Below, piece after piece: positions 24,866-34,954 of a stretch of 64,000 nt of DNA (positions are counted from its first letter, which is position 1; each line of letters begins with the position of its first letter). The DNA comes from Iodidimonas nitroreducens. GTDB lineage: Bacteria > Pseudomonadota > Alphaproteobacteria > Sphingomonadales > Rhodothalassiaceae. A program made the position numbers and the translations under genes. Below the pieces are notes generated by a model. It was not told where the DNA came from and did not search any database. It saw only the letters and a program-made list of their open reading frames with translations. The DNA is taken from the NCBI RefSeq assembly GCF_008579165.1, contig NZ_BKCN01000005.1; one strand, 5' to 3'.

Positions 24866-24876
24866 TTGCTGCGCAA
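24866..24876. promoter_or_regulatory. TGC-centred inverted repeat in the phaR/phaC-like gap
   Basis: TTGCTGCGCAA is a short inverted repeat (TTGC-TGC-GCAA) 34 bases before the PhaC-like start, with a further TGCAGCA just before the ATG. PhaR operators described in other bacteria are TGC-rich, so this is a candidate operator. The match is short and may be chance. Confidence 0.25.
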
Positions 24877-24909
24877 CAAAAATATGATCATGGGGCAAGG
24901 GGGTGCAGC

Positions 24910-26070
24910 ATGACCAGGGGCAAACAGCCACCTTTGCGGGCGGGGCCAAAGCCTTTGGGTCTGCATCTGGCGATGATGAGCGCGGCGGCGATGATGGCCC
25001 ATGCCAAAAATCCCGCTGCGGGGGATAAGAATGGAACAGATCAATTATCCCTGGCGCTTCAGGGCATTGATTTATGGCGGGCGCATCCCTTTCGGCGGCC
25101 TGATAGCGGGCTTGTACGTCGCCATCCCATCGGTCAAAGCAGCCTTTTGGATATCGCGGCGGCGCGGCGGAAATCTTCTGGCGGCGAAGACGAGAAGGGG
25201 CAAACCCCGGCCTCTCGCAAGCCGGTTTTGCTGGTGCCATCACTGATCAATCCCCCTACGATATTGGATCTCTTACCCGATAACAGCCTTGCCGGTTTTT
25301 TATATGATCAGGGCTTTGCGCCGATGCTGCTGGATTGGGGGGCGCCCGGCGCGATGGAGCATGATTTTGGGCTGGCCGATTATTGCGCGCGGATCCATCA
25401 GATGATTGATCATCTGGTCGAAGCATGGGGCGGCCCGGTGCCGGTGATCGGCTATTGCATGGGCGGCACTTTGGCCCTGGCCGCAGCCGGGCGCGCCGGG
25501 GCGGCGGTGGAGCGTTTGGCCTGTTTGGCGGCCCCATGGGATTTTCATGCTGATGGTGCGGTGCATCAGGGGCTGGCCCGGATGGCGATGCCCCTTTTGC
25601 CCCTGATTGCGCATCTGGGGGAGGCCCCGATGGACCTGATCCAGAGCTTTTTTATTTCATTAAGCCCCGATGCCGCCCTCAGGAAATTTTCCCACTTCGC
25701 AAGAATGCCACAGGATGGGCCGGACGCGCGCCTGTTCGTGGCGCTGGAAGATTGGCTGAATGAAGGCCCGCCTTTGGCCGGTCCGGCAGCGACAGAGGTT
25801 TTGCGCGATTGGTATGTGCTCAATAGCCCCATGCGCGGCTGCTGGCAGATGGGGAGCGAGATGGTTTCGGCGCGCGATTATGCCGGGCCGGTTTTTTGTG
25901 CAGTGCCGCAAAATGATCGCATCGTTCCACCGCAAAGTGCCCTTGGTCTGGTCGCGGGCTTCCACCCCGATCATCTGGTGCGGCCATCAAGCGGCCATGT
26001 GGGGATGATCGTGGGGCGCCGGGCGCGCACGGATTTATGGATGCCTTTGTCCAAATGGCTGCAAGGCTGA
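24910..26070 (+). CDS. short PhaC-like alpha/beta hydrolase (PHA synthase family)
   Basis: A 386-residue protein of the PHA synthase/alpha-beta hydrolase family. The nucleophile box is GYCMGG (Cys about residue 183), as in PHA synthases rather than Ser-based lipases; the Asp (PQNDRIVPP) and His (SSGHVGMIVG) of the triad are also visible. The N-terminal domain of class I PhaC is missing, so the length is close to class III PhaC, which normally needs a PhaE partner that I do not see nearby. It could be a true synthase or a PhaC-like accessory hydrolase. It is divergent from phaR and upstream of phaA-phaB. Confidence 0.75.
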   Translation: MTRGKQPPLRAGPKPLGLHLAMMSAAAMMAHAKNPAAGDKNGTDQLSLALQGIDLWRAHPFRRPDSGLVRRHPIGQSSLLDIAAARRKSSGGEDEKGQTPASRKPVLLVPSLINPPTILDLLPDNSLAGFLYDQGFAPMLLDWGAPGAMEHDFGLADYCARIHQMIDHLVEAWGGPVPVIGYCMGGTLALAAAGRAGAAVERLACLAAPWDFHADGAVHQGLARMAMPLLPLIAHLGEAPMDLIQSFFISLSPDAALRKFSHFARMPQDGPDARLFVALEDWLNEGPPLAGPAATEVLRDWYVLNSPMRGCWQMGSEMVSARDYAGPVFCAVPQNDRIVPPQSALGLVAGFHPDHLVRPSSGHVGMIVGRRARTDLWMPLSKWLQG

Positions 26071-26103
26071 CAATGGTTTCAAATGTAACCGGGAAATCCG
26101 CAG

Positions 26104-26141
26104 GAAATTGTGGAAAATCAACGAAATTGTGGGCAATCAGG
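26104..26141. repeat. 19-bp imperfect tandem repeat upstream of phaA
   Basis: GAAATTGTGGAAAATCAAC (26104-26122) is directly followed by GAAATTGTGGGCAATCAGG (26123-26141), 15 of 19 bases identical. It lies in the 176-base gap between the PhaC-like gene and phaA, about 105 bases before the phaA start. It could be a tandem operator or a slippage product. Confidence 0.6.
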
Positions 26142-26246
26142 GTCTTTGATCTGCGCCCAAGGCGTGCCATTCTAGGATTGATCTGTCAAAAAAGAAGGCC
26201 GCATCCATGGGGCCTGTTCATCGTTTAATGAAGGAGTATCGCTTAT

Positions 26247-27422
26247 ATGTCTGATATTGTTATTGCGGCCGCCGCACGCACTGCTATCGGTGCTTTTAAT
26301 GGCGGGCTGAGCAGCGTTCCTGCGCATGAACTGGGTGAACAGGTCATCCGCGCGCTTTTGCAACGGGCCGCCCTGCAGCCCACGGATATTTCCGAAGTGA
26401 TTCTGGGGCAGGTGCTCACCGCCGGGCAGGGGATGAACCCGGCGCGTCAGGCCGCGATCAAAGCCGGGTTGCCCAAGGAAACCACGGCCTGGGGGCTTAA
26501 TCAGGTCTGTGGTTCGGGCTTGCGGGCGGTGGCTTTGGCGGCGCAGGCGGTTAAAACCGGCGATAGCCGCATCGTGATTGCGGGCGGTCAGGAAAATATG
26601 AGCCTCGCCCCCCATGCGGCGCATCTGCGCAATGGCCAGAAAATGGGCGATCTTTCGTTCATCGATACGATGATCCGCGATGGCCTTTGGGATGCCTTTC
26701 ATGGCTATCATATGGGCACCACGGCGGAAAATGTGGCCAAAGGCTGGCAGATTTCCCGCGATCAGCAAGATGAATTTGCGGTGGCCAGCCAGCAAAAAGC
26801 CGAAGCCGCGATGAAAGCCGGGCGGTTCAAGGATGAAATCATCCCCATCACCATCAAAACCCGCAAGGGCGATGTGGTGGTAGACAGCGATGAGCATCCC
26901 CGCCATGGCACCACTTTGGAAGCGATGACCAAGCTGCGTCCGGCCTTTGATCGTGACGGAACCGTAACAGCAGGCAATGCCAGCGGGATCAATGATGGTT
27001 CGGCGGCGGTTGTGGTGATGTCGGCGGATGAGGCCGCAGCCCGGTCGATCACCCCCTTGGCGCGGATTGCCAGCTATGCGGTGGCGGGGGTTGATCCCGA
27101 AGTGATGGGCACCGGCCCCATTCCTGCCAGCCGGGCGGCTTTGGAAAAAGCGGGCTGGAAGGCATCGGATCTCGATCTCATCGAATCCAATGAGGCCTTT
27201 GCCGCGCAAGCCTGTGCCGTGAACAAGGATCTGGGCTGGGATACCGATAAGGTGAATGTGAATGGCGGGGCCATCGCCCTTGGCCATCCCATCGGAGCCA
27301 GCGGCTGCCGGATTCTGGTGACCTTGCTGCAAGAAATGGCCCGGCGTGATGCAAAGCGCGGCCTTGCCACCTTGTGCATTGGCGGCGGCATGGGCATTGC
27401 GCTCTGTGTGGAGCGTCCCTGA
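26247..27422 (+). CDS. phaA: acetyl-CoA acetyltransferase (beta-ketothiolase)
   Basis: A 391-residue thiolase that condenses two acetyl-CoA to acetoacetyl-CoA, the first step of PHB synthesis. Active-site residues are in place: LNQVCGSGLRAV (acyl Cys about 88), NVNGGAIALGHPIGASG (His) and ATLCIGGGMGIAL (second Cys). It is preceded by AAGGAG and followed by phaB about 60 bases downstream, so phaAB form one operon. Confidence 0.96.
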   Translation: MSDIVIAAAARTAIGAFNGGLSSVPAHELGEQVIRALLQRAALQPTDISEVILGQVLTAGQGMNPARQAAIKAGLPKETTAWGLNQVCGSGLRAVALAAQAVKTGDSRIVIAGGQENMSLAPHAAHLRNGQKMGDLSFIDTMIRDGLWDAFHGYHMGTTAENVAKGWQISRDQQDEFAVASQQKAEAAMKAGRFKDEIIPITIKTRKGDVVVDSDEHPRHGTTLEAMTKLRPAFDRDGTVTAGNASGINDGSAAVVVMSADEAAARSITPLARIASYAVAGVDPEVMGTGPIPASRAALEKAGWKASDLDLIESNEAFAAQACAVNKDLGWDTDKVNVNGGAIALGHPIGASGCRILVTLLQEMARRDAKRGLATLCIGGGMGIALCVERP

Positions 27423-27482
27423 TCTTTCAATCACTGGCTTTTCTTTAAAAAACCCAACAAACAACCCTGAGGGGAGATGATC

Positions 27483-28205
27483 ATGTCAAGAGTTGCAATC
27501 GTTACCGGCGGCACCCGTGGTATCGGTGCTGCCATTTCCAAAATGCTGAAAAACAATGGCTTTGAAGTGGCCGCCAATTATGCCGGCAATGATGAACGGG
27601 CCCGCCGTTTCAATGAAGAAACCGGGATCAAGGTTTATAAATGGGATGTGGCGGATTTCGAAGCCTGTGCCGCTGGCTGTGCGCAGGTGGAAAAGGATCT
27701 GGGGCCGGTGGATGTGCTGGTCAATAATGCCGGCATCACCCGCGATACCACCATGCATAAAATGTCTCATGAGATGTGGCAGCAGGTGATCGATACCAAT
27801 CTGGGCGGCTGCTTTAATATGTCGCATGCCGTATTTGGCGGGATGCGGGATCGCAAATATGGCCGCATCGTCAATATCGGCTCGATCAATGGGCAGGCCG
27901 GGCAATATGGTCAGGTGAATTATGCCGCCGCCAAATCGGGCATCCATGGCTTTACCAAGGCTTTGGCCCAGGAAGGCGCGCGCAGCAATATCACCGTTAA
28001 TGCCATTGCTCCGGGCTATATCGATACGGATATGGTGGCGGCAGTGCCCGAGGCGGTGCTGGAAAAAATCGTCGCTAAAGTGCCGGTGGGCCGCCTTGGC
28101 AAGGCCGAGGAAATCGCCCGGGGTGTGCTCTTTTTAGTGACGGAAGATGCAGGCTTTGTCACCGGATCAACTTTATCGATTAATGGTGGCCAGCATATGT
28201 ATTAA
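27483..28205 (+). CDS. phaB: acetoacetyl-CoA reductase
   Basis: A 240-residue short-chain dehydrogenase that reduces acetoacetyl-CoA to (R)-3-hydroxybutyryl-CoA, the PHB monomer. Visible: cofactor motif TGGTRGIGAA, NNAG, catalytic GSINGQAGQYGQVNYAAAK (Ser-Tyr-Lys), and the PhaB-type end GSTLSINGGQHMY. ATG 27483 has GGGGAG six bases upstream; ATG 27477 is too close to it. It sits directly after phaA. Confidence 0.96.
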   Translation: MSRVAIVTGGTRGIGAAISKMLKNNGFEVAANYAGNDERARRFNEETGIKVYKWDVADFEACAAGCAQVEKDLGPVDVLVNNAGITRDTTMHKMSHEMWQQVIDTNLGGCFNMSHAVFGGMRDRKYGRIVNIGSINGQAGQYGQVNYAAAKSGIHGFTKALAQEGARSNITVNAIAPGYIDTDMVAAVPEAVLEKIVAKVPVGRLGKAEEIARGVLFLVTEDAGFVTGSTLSINGGQHMY

Positions 28206-28327
28206 TGATCGCAATAACTTTACAGGGCGTGAGGGCTGAATTTAAATTTTGTTTAGCTTTTGCGCCCTTAAGTTTTCAGTTCGGTGGCCGCACATAAGGA
28301 TTGGCTCGGCCCCGGACTGGAGTGCGT

Positions 28328-30033
28328 ATGACATCTATCTTCAATGTGCGCAGGCGTTTATTCGCTGTGGCGGGTTCGATCCTACTCTATTCTTTTTTGG
28401 TTTTGATCGCGGTTCAGATCCTGAAAAATGGCGGTATTCTTCATCGTTTGACCTTCGAGCATCTTGATCAGGCCCGCCGCATCGAACAGCTATTGGCGGA
28501 ACTGCCCAGCCAGCCAGGGGCACCGCAGGCGCTGATGCAGGCCGATGGCCCCTTGGCCGGAATCAGGGAAAGCGGCGCTTTATGCCGAGCTTGATGGAAG
28601 AAGGGCCGATCAGCTTTTTTCTGCGGCTGGCGGGATCGCCCCTGATCGCCCAAAATTGCAGCGCCACGGTTGAAAGTGCCGACGCCATGCTGGCGCATCT
28701 GCGCTCTTTTGATGATCGGGGGGCAAAAGATGGCCTTGCCCGCCGTCTTGAGCCGATCGCGGCGCAATTTTTCGTCCAATCCCAGCGGCTGGATCATCCC
28801 GTAGATGCCTTGAACAGCAAGATTGTGGTGATTTTGGTGTCTTTTGCCTGTCTTTCCGGGTTTTTAGGTGCGGCTTATGGCATTTGGAATGCGGTGATGA
28901 TCGCCCGGCCCTTGATGCGGCTGGAAGAAACCGTCACCACCTTGAGCGAGGGCAATCTGGCGGTAAAGGTGCCCGATCAGCAGCGCCATGATGAATTTGG
29001 CAGCTTTGCCCGCAGTCTCGAACGCTTCAAGATCGCCGCGCATGAGCGGATGCAGCTTGAAGCAGAGAACCGCGAACGGATCGAGAAAGAAGCCCGGATG
29101 CGGCAAAAGCTGGCCGAAGAGCGCGAACAGGCCGCGACCGCTAAACATCATGAGGAACAGGCGCAGGCCGAGCAGGTGGTGCGCCGCGAGCGGGCCCTGC
29201 AAAAGCTGATCAATGGCTTTGATCAAACCGTGGTCAAAACCCGGGCAGAGCTGACCCAAGCCATGGATAGCCTGCAAAAAATGGCCGAACATATCGAGAA
29301 AACTACCACAATCATGGGTGATGGCACTGGGAAGGCGGCCTCTTTATCCGAAGATGCCTCGGATGCGGTGAAAGCTGCTGCCGATGAGATGTCGGGCTTG
29401 TCAAAGGCGATTGCCGCCATTGCCCAGCGCCAGACTGTGGCGGACAAAGAAGTGAGCGGCGCGGCGGATCGGGTGCGCCGGGCGATGATCTCGGTTGATG
29501 ACTTTGTCAAGGTGGCGTCAGAAATCAACAGCATCACCGCATTGATCAACGATATTGCCGAGAAAACCAATTTACTGGCGCTGAATGCCACCATCGAAGC
29601 GGCCCGTGCGGGTGAAGCCGGACGGGGCTTTGCCGTGGTTGCCCATGAGGTGAAGGCGCTGGCGGCGCAAACGGCGAAAGCCACGGGCGATATCGATCAT
29701 CATATCCAAAGCCTTCAGGCATCGAGCACCGAAGCGTCGGGGGCGGTGAAACAGATCGGCGATATCATCCAACGGGTGGATCAGCTATCAAAAGAAACCG
29801 GCGAGGAAATCGCCCAGCAAAATAAGGTGATGGAGGCTATTTCCGGCCATGTGCAGGCCGCCGCAGGGGATGCGGCTGATGTGCGGCAAACCCTTGATGA
29901 TATTGGCGGAAAAGCTGATGTGATGCGCCAGTCGGTGCAGCAGATCAAGCAATCGGTTTTGGGGGTGAGCGGATCGAGCGCCGAGCTTGATCAGGAAATC
30001 CGCAAATTCCTTCATGAGGTGAAAAGCGTTTGA
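28328..30033 (+). CDS. methyl-accepting chemotaxis protein (frameshifted)
   Basis: A chemoreceptor of about 567 residues once one T is restored in the TTT at 28579-28581. It has an N-terminal membrane helix (about residues 12-33), a short periplasmic region of about 130 residues, a second helix (VVILVSFACLSGFLGAAYGI), a HAMP domain (PLMRLEETVTTLSEGNLAVKVP) and a signalling domain with the conserved tip NDIAEKTNLLALNATIEAAR and AGEAGRGFAVVAHEVKALA. GGAG precedes ATG 28328. The small sensing domain suggests a simple ligand. No che genes are near. Confidence 0.88.
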
Positions 30034-30106
30034 TGGATGCGGGCAAGCGGGTTTTTCCCTATGCTGGCCGCATCCGATGGCTGGTTATTGAACTGTATGA
30101 GACCCC

Positions 30107-30882
30107 ATGCGCCCTGATGTGATTGCCCTGCGGAATTTTTATGAGCGGCCCTTGGGCCGGGCCGCGGCCTCGTGCATTGCCGATCAGATCGATCGACTGT
30201 GGCCCGATCTGGGAGCCAGCATGTGGCGGGGATCGGCTATGCGCCGCCTTTGCTCGATCAGCTTTTGGTGCGCCATGATGTGGCGGGGAAAAAGCCGCCA
30301 GCCAGTATGGTGGCCCTGATGCCGGCCGCCCAAGGGGTGGTGCACTGGCCTGATACCCATCGGAACGCTACTGCTTTGGTGGAAGAAGATGCCCTGCCCT
30401 TGCCCGATGGATCGTTTGACCGGCTGGTTTTGATCCATGCTTTGGAGGTGGCCGATCATCTGCCGGGATTATTGCGCGAATTATGGCGGGTGCTGTCGCC
30501 GGGGGGGCGGGTGATCATCATCGTGCCCCGCCGCCGAGGTACATGGGCGGGGTTCGAGCGCACGCCCTTTGGATCGGGGCAGCCTTATAGCAGTCAACAG
30601 CTCGAGCGCACTTTGGCCAGTTATCTGCTGCCCGTTACCCGCATCCGCCGATCTCTGTTCGTTCCGCCTTTCGGGCCCTTTTCTCAAGGGCGGGGGGTGC
30701 GCTTTCTCGAACGATCCGGGGCGCTTTTCCTTGGCAGCCTTGCCGGCTTATTGATCGTGGAAGCGGAAAAGCAAATCTATCGTGCGGTGCCCAATGCGCC
30801 GGTGCAGCGCCCGGTTTTTGCCCCGGCGATCCGCAAGCCCGCCTTGGGATCGCTGTCTCAAAGCCATGGGGGCGAAAGCTAA
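30107..30882 (+). CDS. class I SAM-dependent methyltransferase (frameshifted)
   Basis: About 258 residues after restoring one G near 30211-30216, which joins the N-terminal part (MRPDVIALRNFYERPLGR) to the rest. The fold is a methyltransferase-11 type: GIGYAPPLLDQL (degenerate SAM loop), the DALPLPDGSFDRLVLIHALE motif and LRELWRVLSPGGRVIIIVP. The start FY-x-x-PLG-x-x-A is typical of an alphaproteobacterial family often found beside hydroxyacylglutathione hydrolase, which is not present here. Substrate unknown. It converges with metX. Confidence 0.8.
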
Positions 30883-30910
30883 AAACCGCTGTCTGGCGGT
30901 CATCTGCTGT

Positions 30911-32062
30911 TCAGCGGGGTGCTGGTAAACCCCGCTTTGTGGCCATTTCATTGATGAAGCGGGCAAAATCGGCATCGAAGGGCTCGATTTCCAGCAAAAA
31001 GCTGTCATGTCCGGCGATGGCCTGATAGCAGCGATGGATATGCACCACATCGGCACGCGCCATGGCATCGGCCAAAAGCTGTGTTTGTGCCGGGGGGTAA
31101 AGCCAATCGCTTTCATAAGCCCCTAAAAACATGTGGGTTCTCGCCCCCACAAAGCGGGCCGCCAGATCCCCATCGGGGGCCAGATCGAAATAATCCATGG
31201 CTTTGGTGATCAGAATATAGCTGGCCGGATCAAAGCGTTCCACAAAGCGGCGGCCATGATAGGCAAGGTAATTTTCCACCTGATAATCGATCCCCGGGCC
31301 ATAGGCCGGCTGATCGCGATCTTGCAAAGCGCGTCCGAATCGGCTGTCGAATTCTTCGGGCGCGCGATAGCTGAGATGGGCCAGCATTCGCGCCACCTCA
31401 AGCCCGGCAATCGGGGCATGGCCGGTGCCATGATAGCGGCCATCCTGCCAATGGGGATCGGCCAGAATGGCCCGCCTGCCGATGGAATGCAGGCCGATCT
31501 GCTGCGGGCTGTGGCGGGCGGCGGTGGCCAATGCTGCGCCCGCAAATAAACGCTGGGGATAATCGCGCAGCCACTGCAAAACCTGCATCCCCCCCATCGA
31601 GCCGCCAATGGCCATGAACAGATCATCGATCCCCAGATGATCCAGCAGCCGGGCTTGGGCCCGCACCATATCGCCAATGGTGATGAAGGGGAAATCGGCG
31701 CTCCAAAGCTGCCCGGTGGCGGGGTTGATGGCCGCAGGTCCGGCGCTGCCCATGCAGCCACCAATGACATTGGCGCAGATCACGAAAAAACGGTTGGTGT
31801 CGATGATCCGGCCCGGCCCCACCATGCGATCCCACCAGCCCGGACGCTTGGTCACGGGATGGGTGCCGCTGACCACCTGATCGCCGGTGAGGGCATGGGC
31901 GATCAGGATCACATTGCTTTTGGCGGCATTCATCGTGCCATAGGTGGAATAGGCAAGGGGAAACGGCCCCAAATGCCCGCCGCTATCCAGCGGCAGGGGG
32001 GTGGCATCGCCCAGAATCAGCACATGGCCGGGTGGCGTTTTGGGTGGCGAAAATTCGGTCAT
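30911..32062 (-). CDS. metX: homoserine O-acetyltransferase
   Basis: A 383-residue alpha/beta hydrolase-fold acyltransferase that acylates homoserine in methionine synthesis. Seen: HALTGDQ, NVIGGCMGSAGP, the nucleophile elbow AIGGSMGGMQVLQW, YESDWLYPP (Asp) and AGHDSFLLE (His). The acyl donor is most often acetyl-CoA in this family, but some MetX members use succinyl-CoA, and I cannot decide from these motifs. metW, the usual downstream partner in Proteobacteria, is absent here. It is divergent from hisC. Confidence 0.93.
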   Translation of the reverse strand: MTEFSPPKTPPGHVLILGDATPLPLDSGGHLGPFPLAYSTYGTMNAAKSNVILIAHALTGDQVVSGTHPVTKRPGWWDRMVGPGRIIDTNRFFVICANVIGGCMGSAGPAAINPATGQLWSADFPFITIGDMVRAQARLLDHLGIDDLFMAIGGSMGGMQVLQWLRDYPQRLFAGAALATAARHSPQQIGLHSIGRRAILADPHWQDGRYHGTGHAPIAGLEVARMLAHLSYRAPEEFDSRFGRALQDRDQPAYGPGIDYQVENYLAYHGRRFVERFDPASYILITKAMDYFDLAPDGDLAARFVGARTHMFLGAYESDWLYPPAQTQLLADAMARADVVHIHRCYQAIAGHDSFLLEIEPFDADFARFINEMATKRGLPAPR

Positions 32063-32180
32063 AAGCCCTTTTAAATTTGCCCCTTGCTAGCGCCTTGTGC
32101 GCCGCGCGGCAATCTTTTGCTTTTCCTGTTGGCTTTGATTAAAAGCTTTTGTCAGAATTTTCGCACGAATGGGAGCATTT

Positions 32181-33272
32181 ATGGGCATGTTGCAGCCAAA
32201 TCCATGGGTTTTATCGCTGGCGCCTTATGTGGCCGGGCGGGCCAAGGCCGATGGGGTTGAAAAGGTGGTCAAGCTCTCGGCCAACGAATCGGCGGTGGGG
32301 GCGAGCCCCAAAGCCGCTGAAGCGATGGTGGCTTCGGCCGTGTCGATGCATCTTTATCCCGATCCCGATGCTTTTGATCTGCGCCGGGCCATTGCCGAAG
32401 TGCATGGGCTGGCGGCGGATCGGATCATCTGCGGGGCCGGTTCGGATGAAATTCTGCATATGGTGGCGCAGGCTTTCGTGCGCGAAGGGGATGAGATTAT
32501 CCATTCCCGCTATGGTTTCATGATGTATCCGATCATCGCCCAATCTTTGGGGGCGCGCCCGGTGGCGGTGCCCAATAAAAACTGGGCGGCGGATGTGGAT
32601 GGCATTCTGGCCGCCGTCACCGATAAAACGCGGATCGTTTATCTGGATAATCCCAATAATCCCACCGGCGCTTATCTGCCGAAAGCCGAAGTGGAGCGCC
32701 TGATTGCGGGCCTGCCGAAAAGCTGTGTGCTGGTTTATGATGCGGCCTATGCGGAATGTGTGGATGCCGATGATTATACCGATGGCACCGATCTGGCCAT
32801 GGCCCATGATAATGTGCTGATGAGCCGCACCTTCTCAAAGCTTTATGGATTGGCCTCCTTGCGCATTGGCTGGGGCTATGGATCGCCCGCTTTGCTCGAT
32901 CCCATGAACCGGATCCGGATGCCGTTCAATGCCAATCTGCCCGCGCAGAATGCGGCCATTGCCGCCGTGCGGGATCGAGATTTCGCGGAAAAGGCGACCC
33001 GGTTCACGGTACAATGGCGGCAGTGGCTCAGCGCCCGGATCAGCGCTTTGGGGCTGGAGGTGGTGCCCAGCCAAACCAATTTCGTGCTGATCCGTTTTCC
33101 CCAATCGGGCGACCATCAGGCCGAAGCGGCCAATGCCTGGCTCACCGAACATGGCTATTTATTGCGCTGGCTGCCCGGTCAGGGCCTGGCGGATTGCCTG
33201 CGTTTAACGGTGGGCACCGAGCAGGAGAACCAAGTGGTGGTAGCGCTTTTGGAAGCCTTCATGAATCGCTAA
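32181..33272 (+). CDS. hisC: histidinol-phosphate aminotransferase
   Basis: A 363-residue PLP-dependent aminotransferase. Typical HisC features are KLSANESAVGASP, YPDPDAFDLRRAIA, GAGSDEILHM, LDNPNNPTGAYL and the PLP-lysine segment SRTFSKLYGLASLRIGW. HisC-type enzymes may also serve aromatic amino-acid transamination, of interest because no dedicated phenylalanine aminotransferase is seen near the phe fusion. ATG 32181 is chosen for GGGAG five bases upstream; ATG 32169 is possible. It converges with the DUF2125 gene. Confidence 0.93.
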   Translation: MGMLQPNPWVLSLAPYVAGRAKADGVEKVVKLSANESAVGASPKAAEAMVASAVSMHLYPDPDAFDLRRAIAEVHGLAADRIICGAGSDEILHMVAQAFVREGDEIIHSRYGFMMYPIIAQSLGARPVAVPNKNWAADVDGILAAVTDKTRIVYLDNPNNPTGAYLPKAEVERLIAGLPKSCVLVYDAAYAECVDADDYTDGTDLAMAHDNVLMSRTFSKLYGLASLRIGWGYGSPALLDPMNRIRMPFNANLPAQNAAIAAVRDRDFAEKATRFTVQWRQWLSARISALGLEVVPSQTNFVLIRFPQSGDHQAEAANAWLTEHGYLLRWLPGQGLADCLRLTVGTEQENQVVVALLEAFMNR

Positions 33273-33292
33273 TGGCGCGTTCATGCGGCTTT

Positions 33293-34321
33293 TCAGGGTT
33301 TTAAAAGCGGGCTGATTTTTGCGACCGGAAAAGGGCCGGCCAGGATCTGCCCGTCTTGCAAGGTGATCGGCAGGCGCATGGCCCGATCCCCCCCCATCAT
33401 GGCGATCTGATCTACACCCTCGGCCAGATAAGGCGCGCTTTTGGGATCGATCAGCCCCTGTTTTGCCAGATAGGTGACCAAAAGGCCCGGTTCTTCAAAA
33501 ACCAGCGCCAAAGCCCCCAATGGCCGTAACTGTTCATCGAGGGTCAGGCTGCCATCCCCCTTCAGATGCAGGCGGCCCCAATCGATCTGCAGATCGGTGA
33601 TTTCGATGGTGCCACCGGCATCGCGCCATTTTTCAAGGCTTTGGGCGGTGATCGGGGTGGTGATCAGGCCGTGTAATTCGCCACGCAGTTCGATTTTTGA
33701 AATCACCGGAGCCGGGGCACCGGGGGCGAAAGGGCCAAGGGCCAGATTGGTCAATTGGATGGCGATATCGGCCCGCTCGTTTTGCAAAAGCGGGGTCTCA
33801 TCCTGATCGGGGGCTGATGGCGGGGGGGCAGACAGGGGCCATTTGCCATTCAGCCGCATCCGTTCAGCGGGCAGGACCTGACCTTTGCTGGCGGGAAAAT
33901 CAAAGCTGACCATCCCCAGATCCATATCCAGCATCTGTTCTTGTGCGCCCGTTAGCAGGCTGGCCATGATTTTGGGTGCATGAAGCCGCAGATCGGCCAG
34001 CCGAGCTTTTAGATCATGGGCCTGCGCCACCTGATGATCGGGGGTCCAAAGATGGCTGAAAATCAAAAGCTGATCGGCAGCCGCTGCCCATGCCGGTTTA
34101 CTGTTTTGGCTTTCGATGCGGGGCCGGGCGATATTGATGGTCAGGCGATAGGGAAAGCCGGAAATATCGATCTGATCATTTTGGGCGCGGAAGGCCTGTT
34201 GATCACGGTCGCCAAACCATGTGCTGATCCGATCGCGGCTTTCATTGGCGATAAAATGCCAAAGCGCGCCATAGGCGAGGGCGGCGAGAAGGAAGGTGCC
34301 GATCAAAATCCGATATTTCAT
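33293..34321 (-). CDS. DUF2125 family protein
   Basis: A 342-residue protein with an N-terminal signal/anchor (about residues 5-24, ILIGTFLLAALAYGALWHF) and a beta-rich body including ISGFPYRLTINIARPRIES, the opening typical of DUF2125, and GGTIEITDLQIDWGRLHLKGDGSLTLDEQLRP, a block shared with AsmA-like repeats. The family is alphaproteobacterial, probably periplasmic, of unknown function. It follows the DUF218 gene by about 40 bases on the same strand and may belong to the ftsEX transcription unit. Confidence 0.85.
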   Translation of the reverse strand: MKYRILIGTFLLAALAYGALWHFIANESRDRISTWFGDRDQQAFRAQNDQIDISGFPYRLTINIARPRIESQNSKPAWAAAADQLLIFSHLWTPDHQVAQAHDLKARLADLRLHAPKIMASLLTGAQEQMLDMDLGMVSFDFPASKGQVLPAERMRLNGKWPLSAPPPSAPDQDETPLLQNERADIAIQLTNLALGPFAPGAPAPVISKIELRGELHGLITTPITAQSLEKWRDAGGTIEITDLQIDWGRLHLKGDGSLTLDEQLRPLGALALVFEEPGLLVTYLAKQGLIDPKSAPYLAEGVDQIAMMGGDRAMRLPITLQDGQILAGPFPVAKISPLLKP

Positions 34322-34361
34322 AAAGGGCCTTTTGGGTTTCCGCTCAGATGGGTTCGCCTTG

Positions 34362-34954
34362 TCATCTCTCGCCGCTTTTTAAGGGTCGATCCGGGCTGAA
34401 GGCCGCCCGGGTCCATGCGGCCAGAAATTTATTATATTCGATCATCAACCGCCCCGGCCCGGCCTGGCTTTCCACCGGCAGGGCATGGATCATCAGCCAT
34501 GCGCATGCCGGTTCAGTTCGATCAGGCTGCGGCGCATATGCCAATCCGCTGTTATAACCAGAATTTTGTCATAATCACGATGGCGGGCCCAATTGATGGC
34601 CTCCAAAGCATTGCCTTCGGTATCGCGGGCCATGCGCCCCAGATCAATGCAGCAGCGGGCCAGTTCATCCTTGCCGCCAATCGCCGATCTGATCACATCG
34701 GATGATAAATCGCTATTGACCCCGGAAATCAGCAGGCGCTGGCCCAAGCCCTGTTCCAAAGCAGTGATCCCCGCCTGAATGCGCCCGGCACTTCCGGTAA
34801 AAACGATGATGCCATCAACCGGATTGAGAAGGGCGATGGGCTGGCTGCGGGGAATGAACCAGGAAAAGCCCACAAAGCCCAAAAACCAGATCAGCACGCT
34901 GGCGCTCATCAGGATCAGCACATATCGATGGCCCCTGCGCCGCGGCCTGCGCAT
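34362..34954 (-). CDS. DUF218 (YdcF/ElyC-like) membrane protein (frameshifted)
   Basis: About 197 residues after restoring one base near 34507 (the CC run in atgccggtt), which links the N-terminal part to the conserved end (LMIHALPVESQAGPGRLMIEYNKFLAAW). There is one N-terminal membrane helix (about 10-32) and a DUF218 domain: DGIIVFTGSAGRIQAGITALEQG, LLISGV, EGNALEAINWAR and ILVITADWHMRRS. Relatives such as ElyC affect peptidoglycan precursor lipid handling. Its start overlaps the ftsX stop by one base (TGATG), so it is translationally coupled to cell-division genes. Confidence 0.83.

Noticed and set aside
26172..27464. 430-codon minus-strand frame
   Set aside because: Fully antisense to phaA, which has clear active-site motifs; His/Arg/Gly-rich composition typical of a shadow frame.
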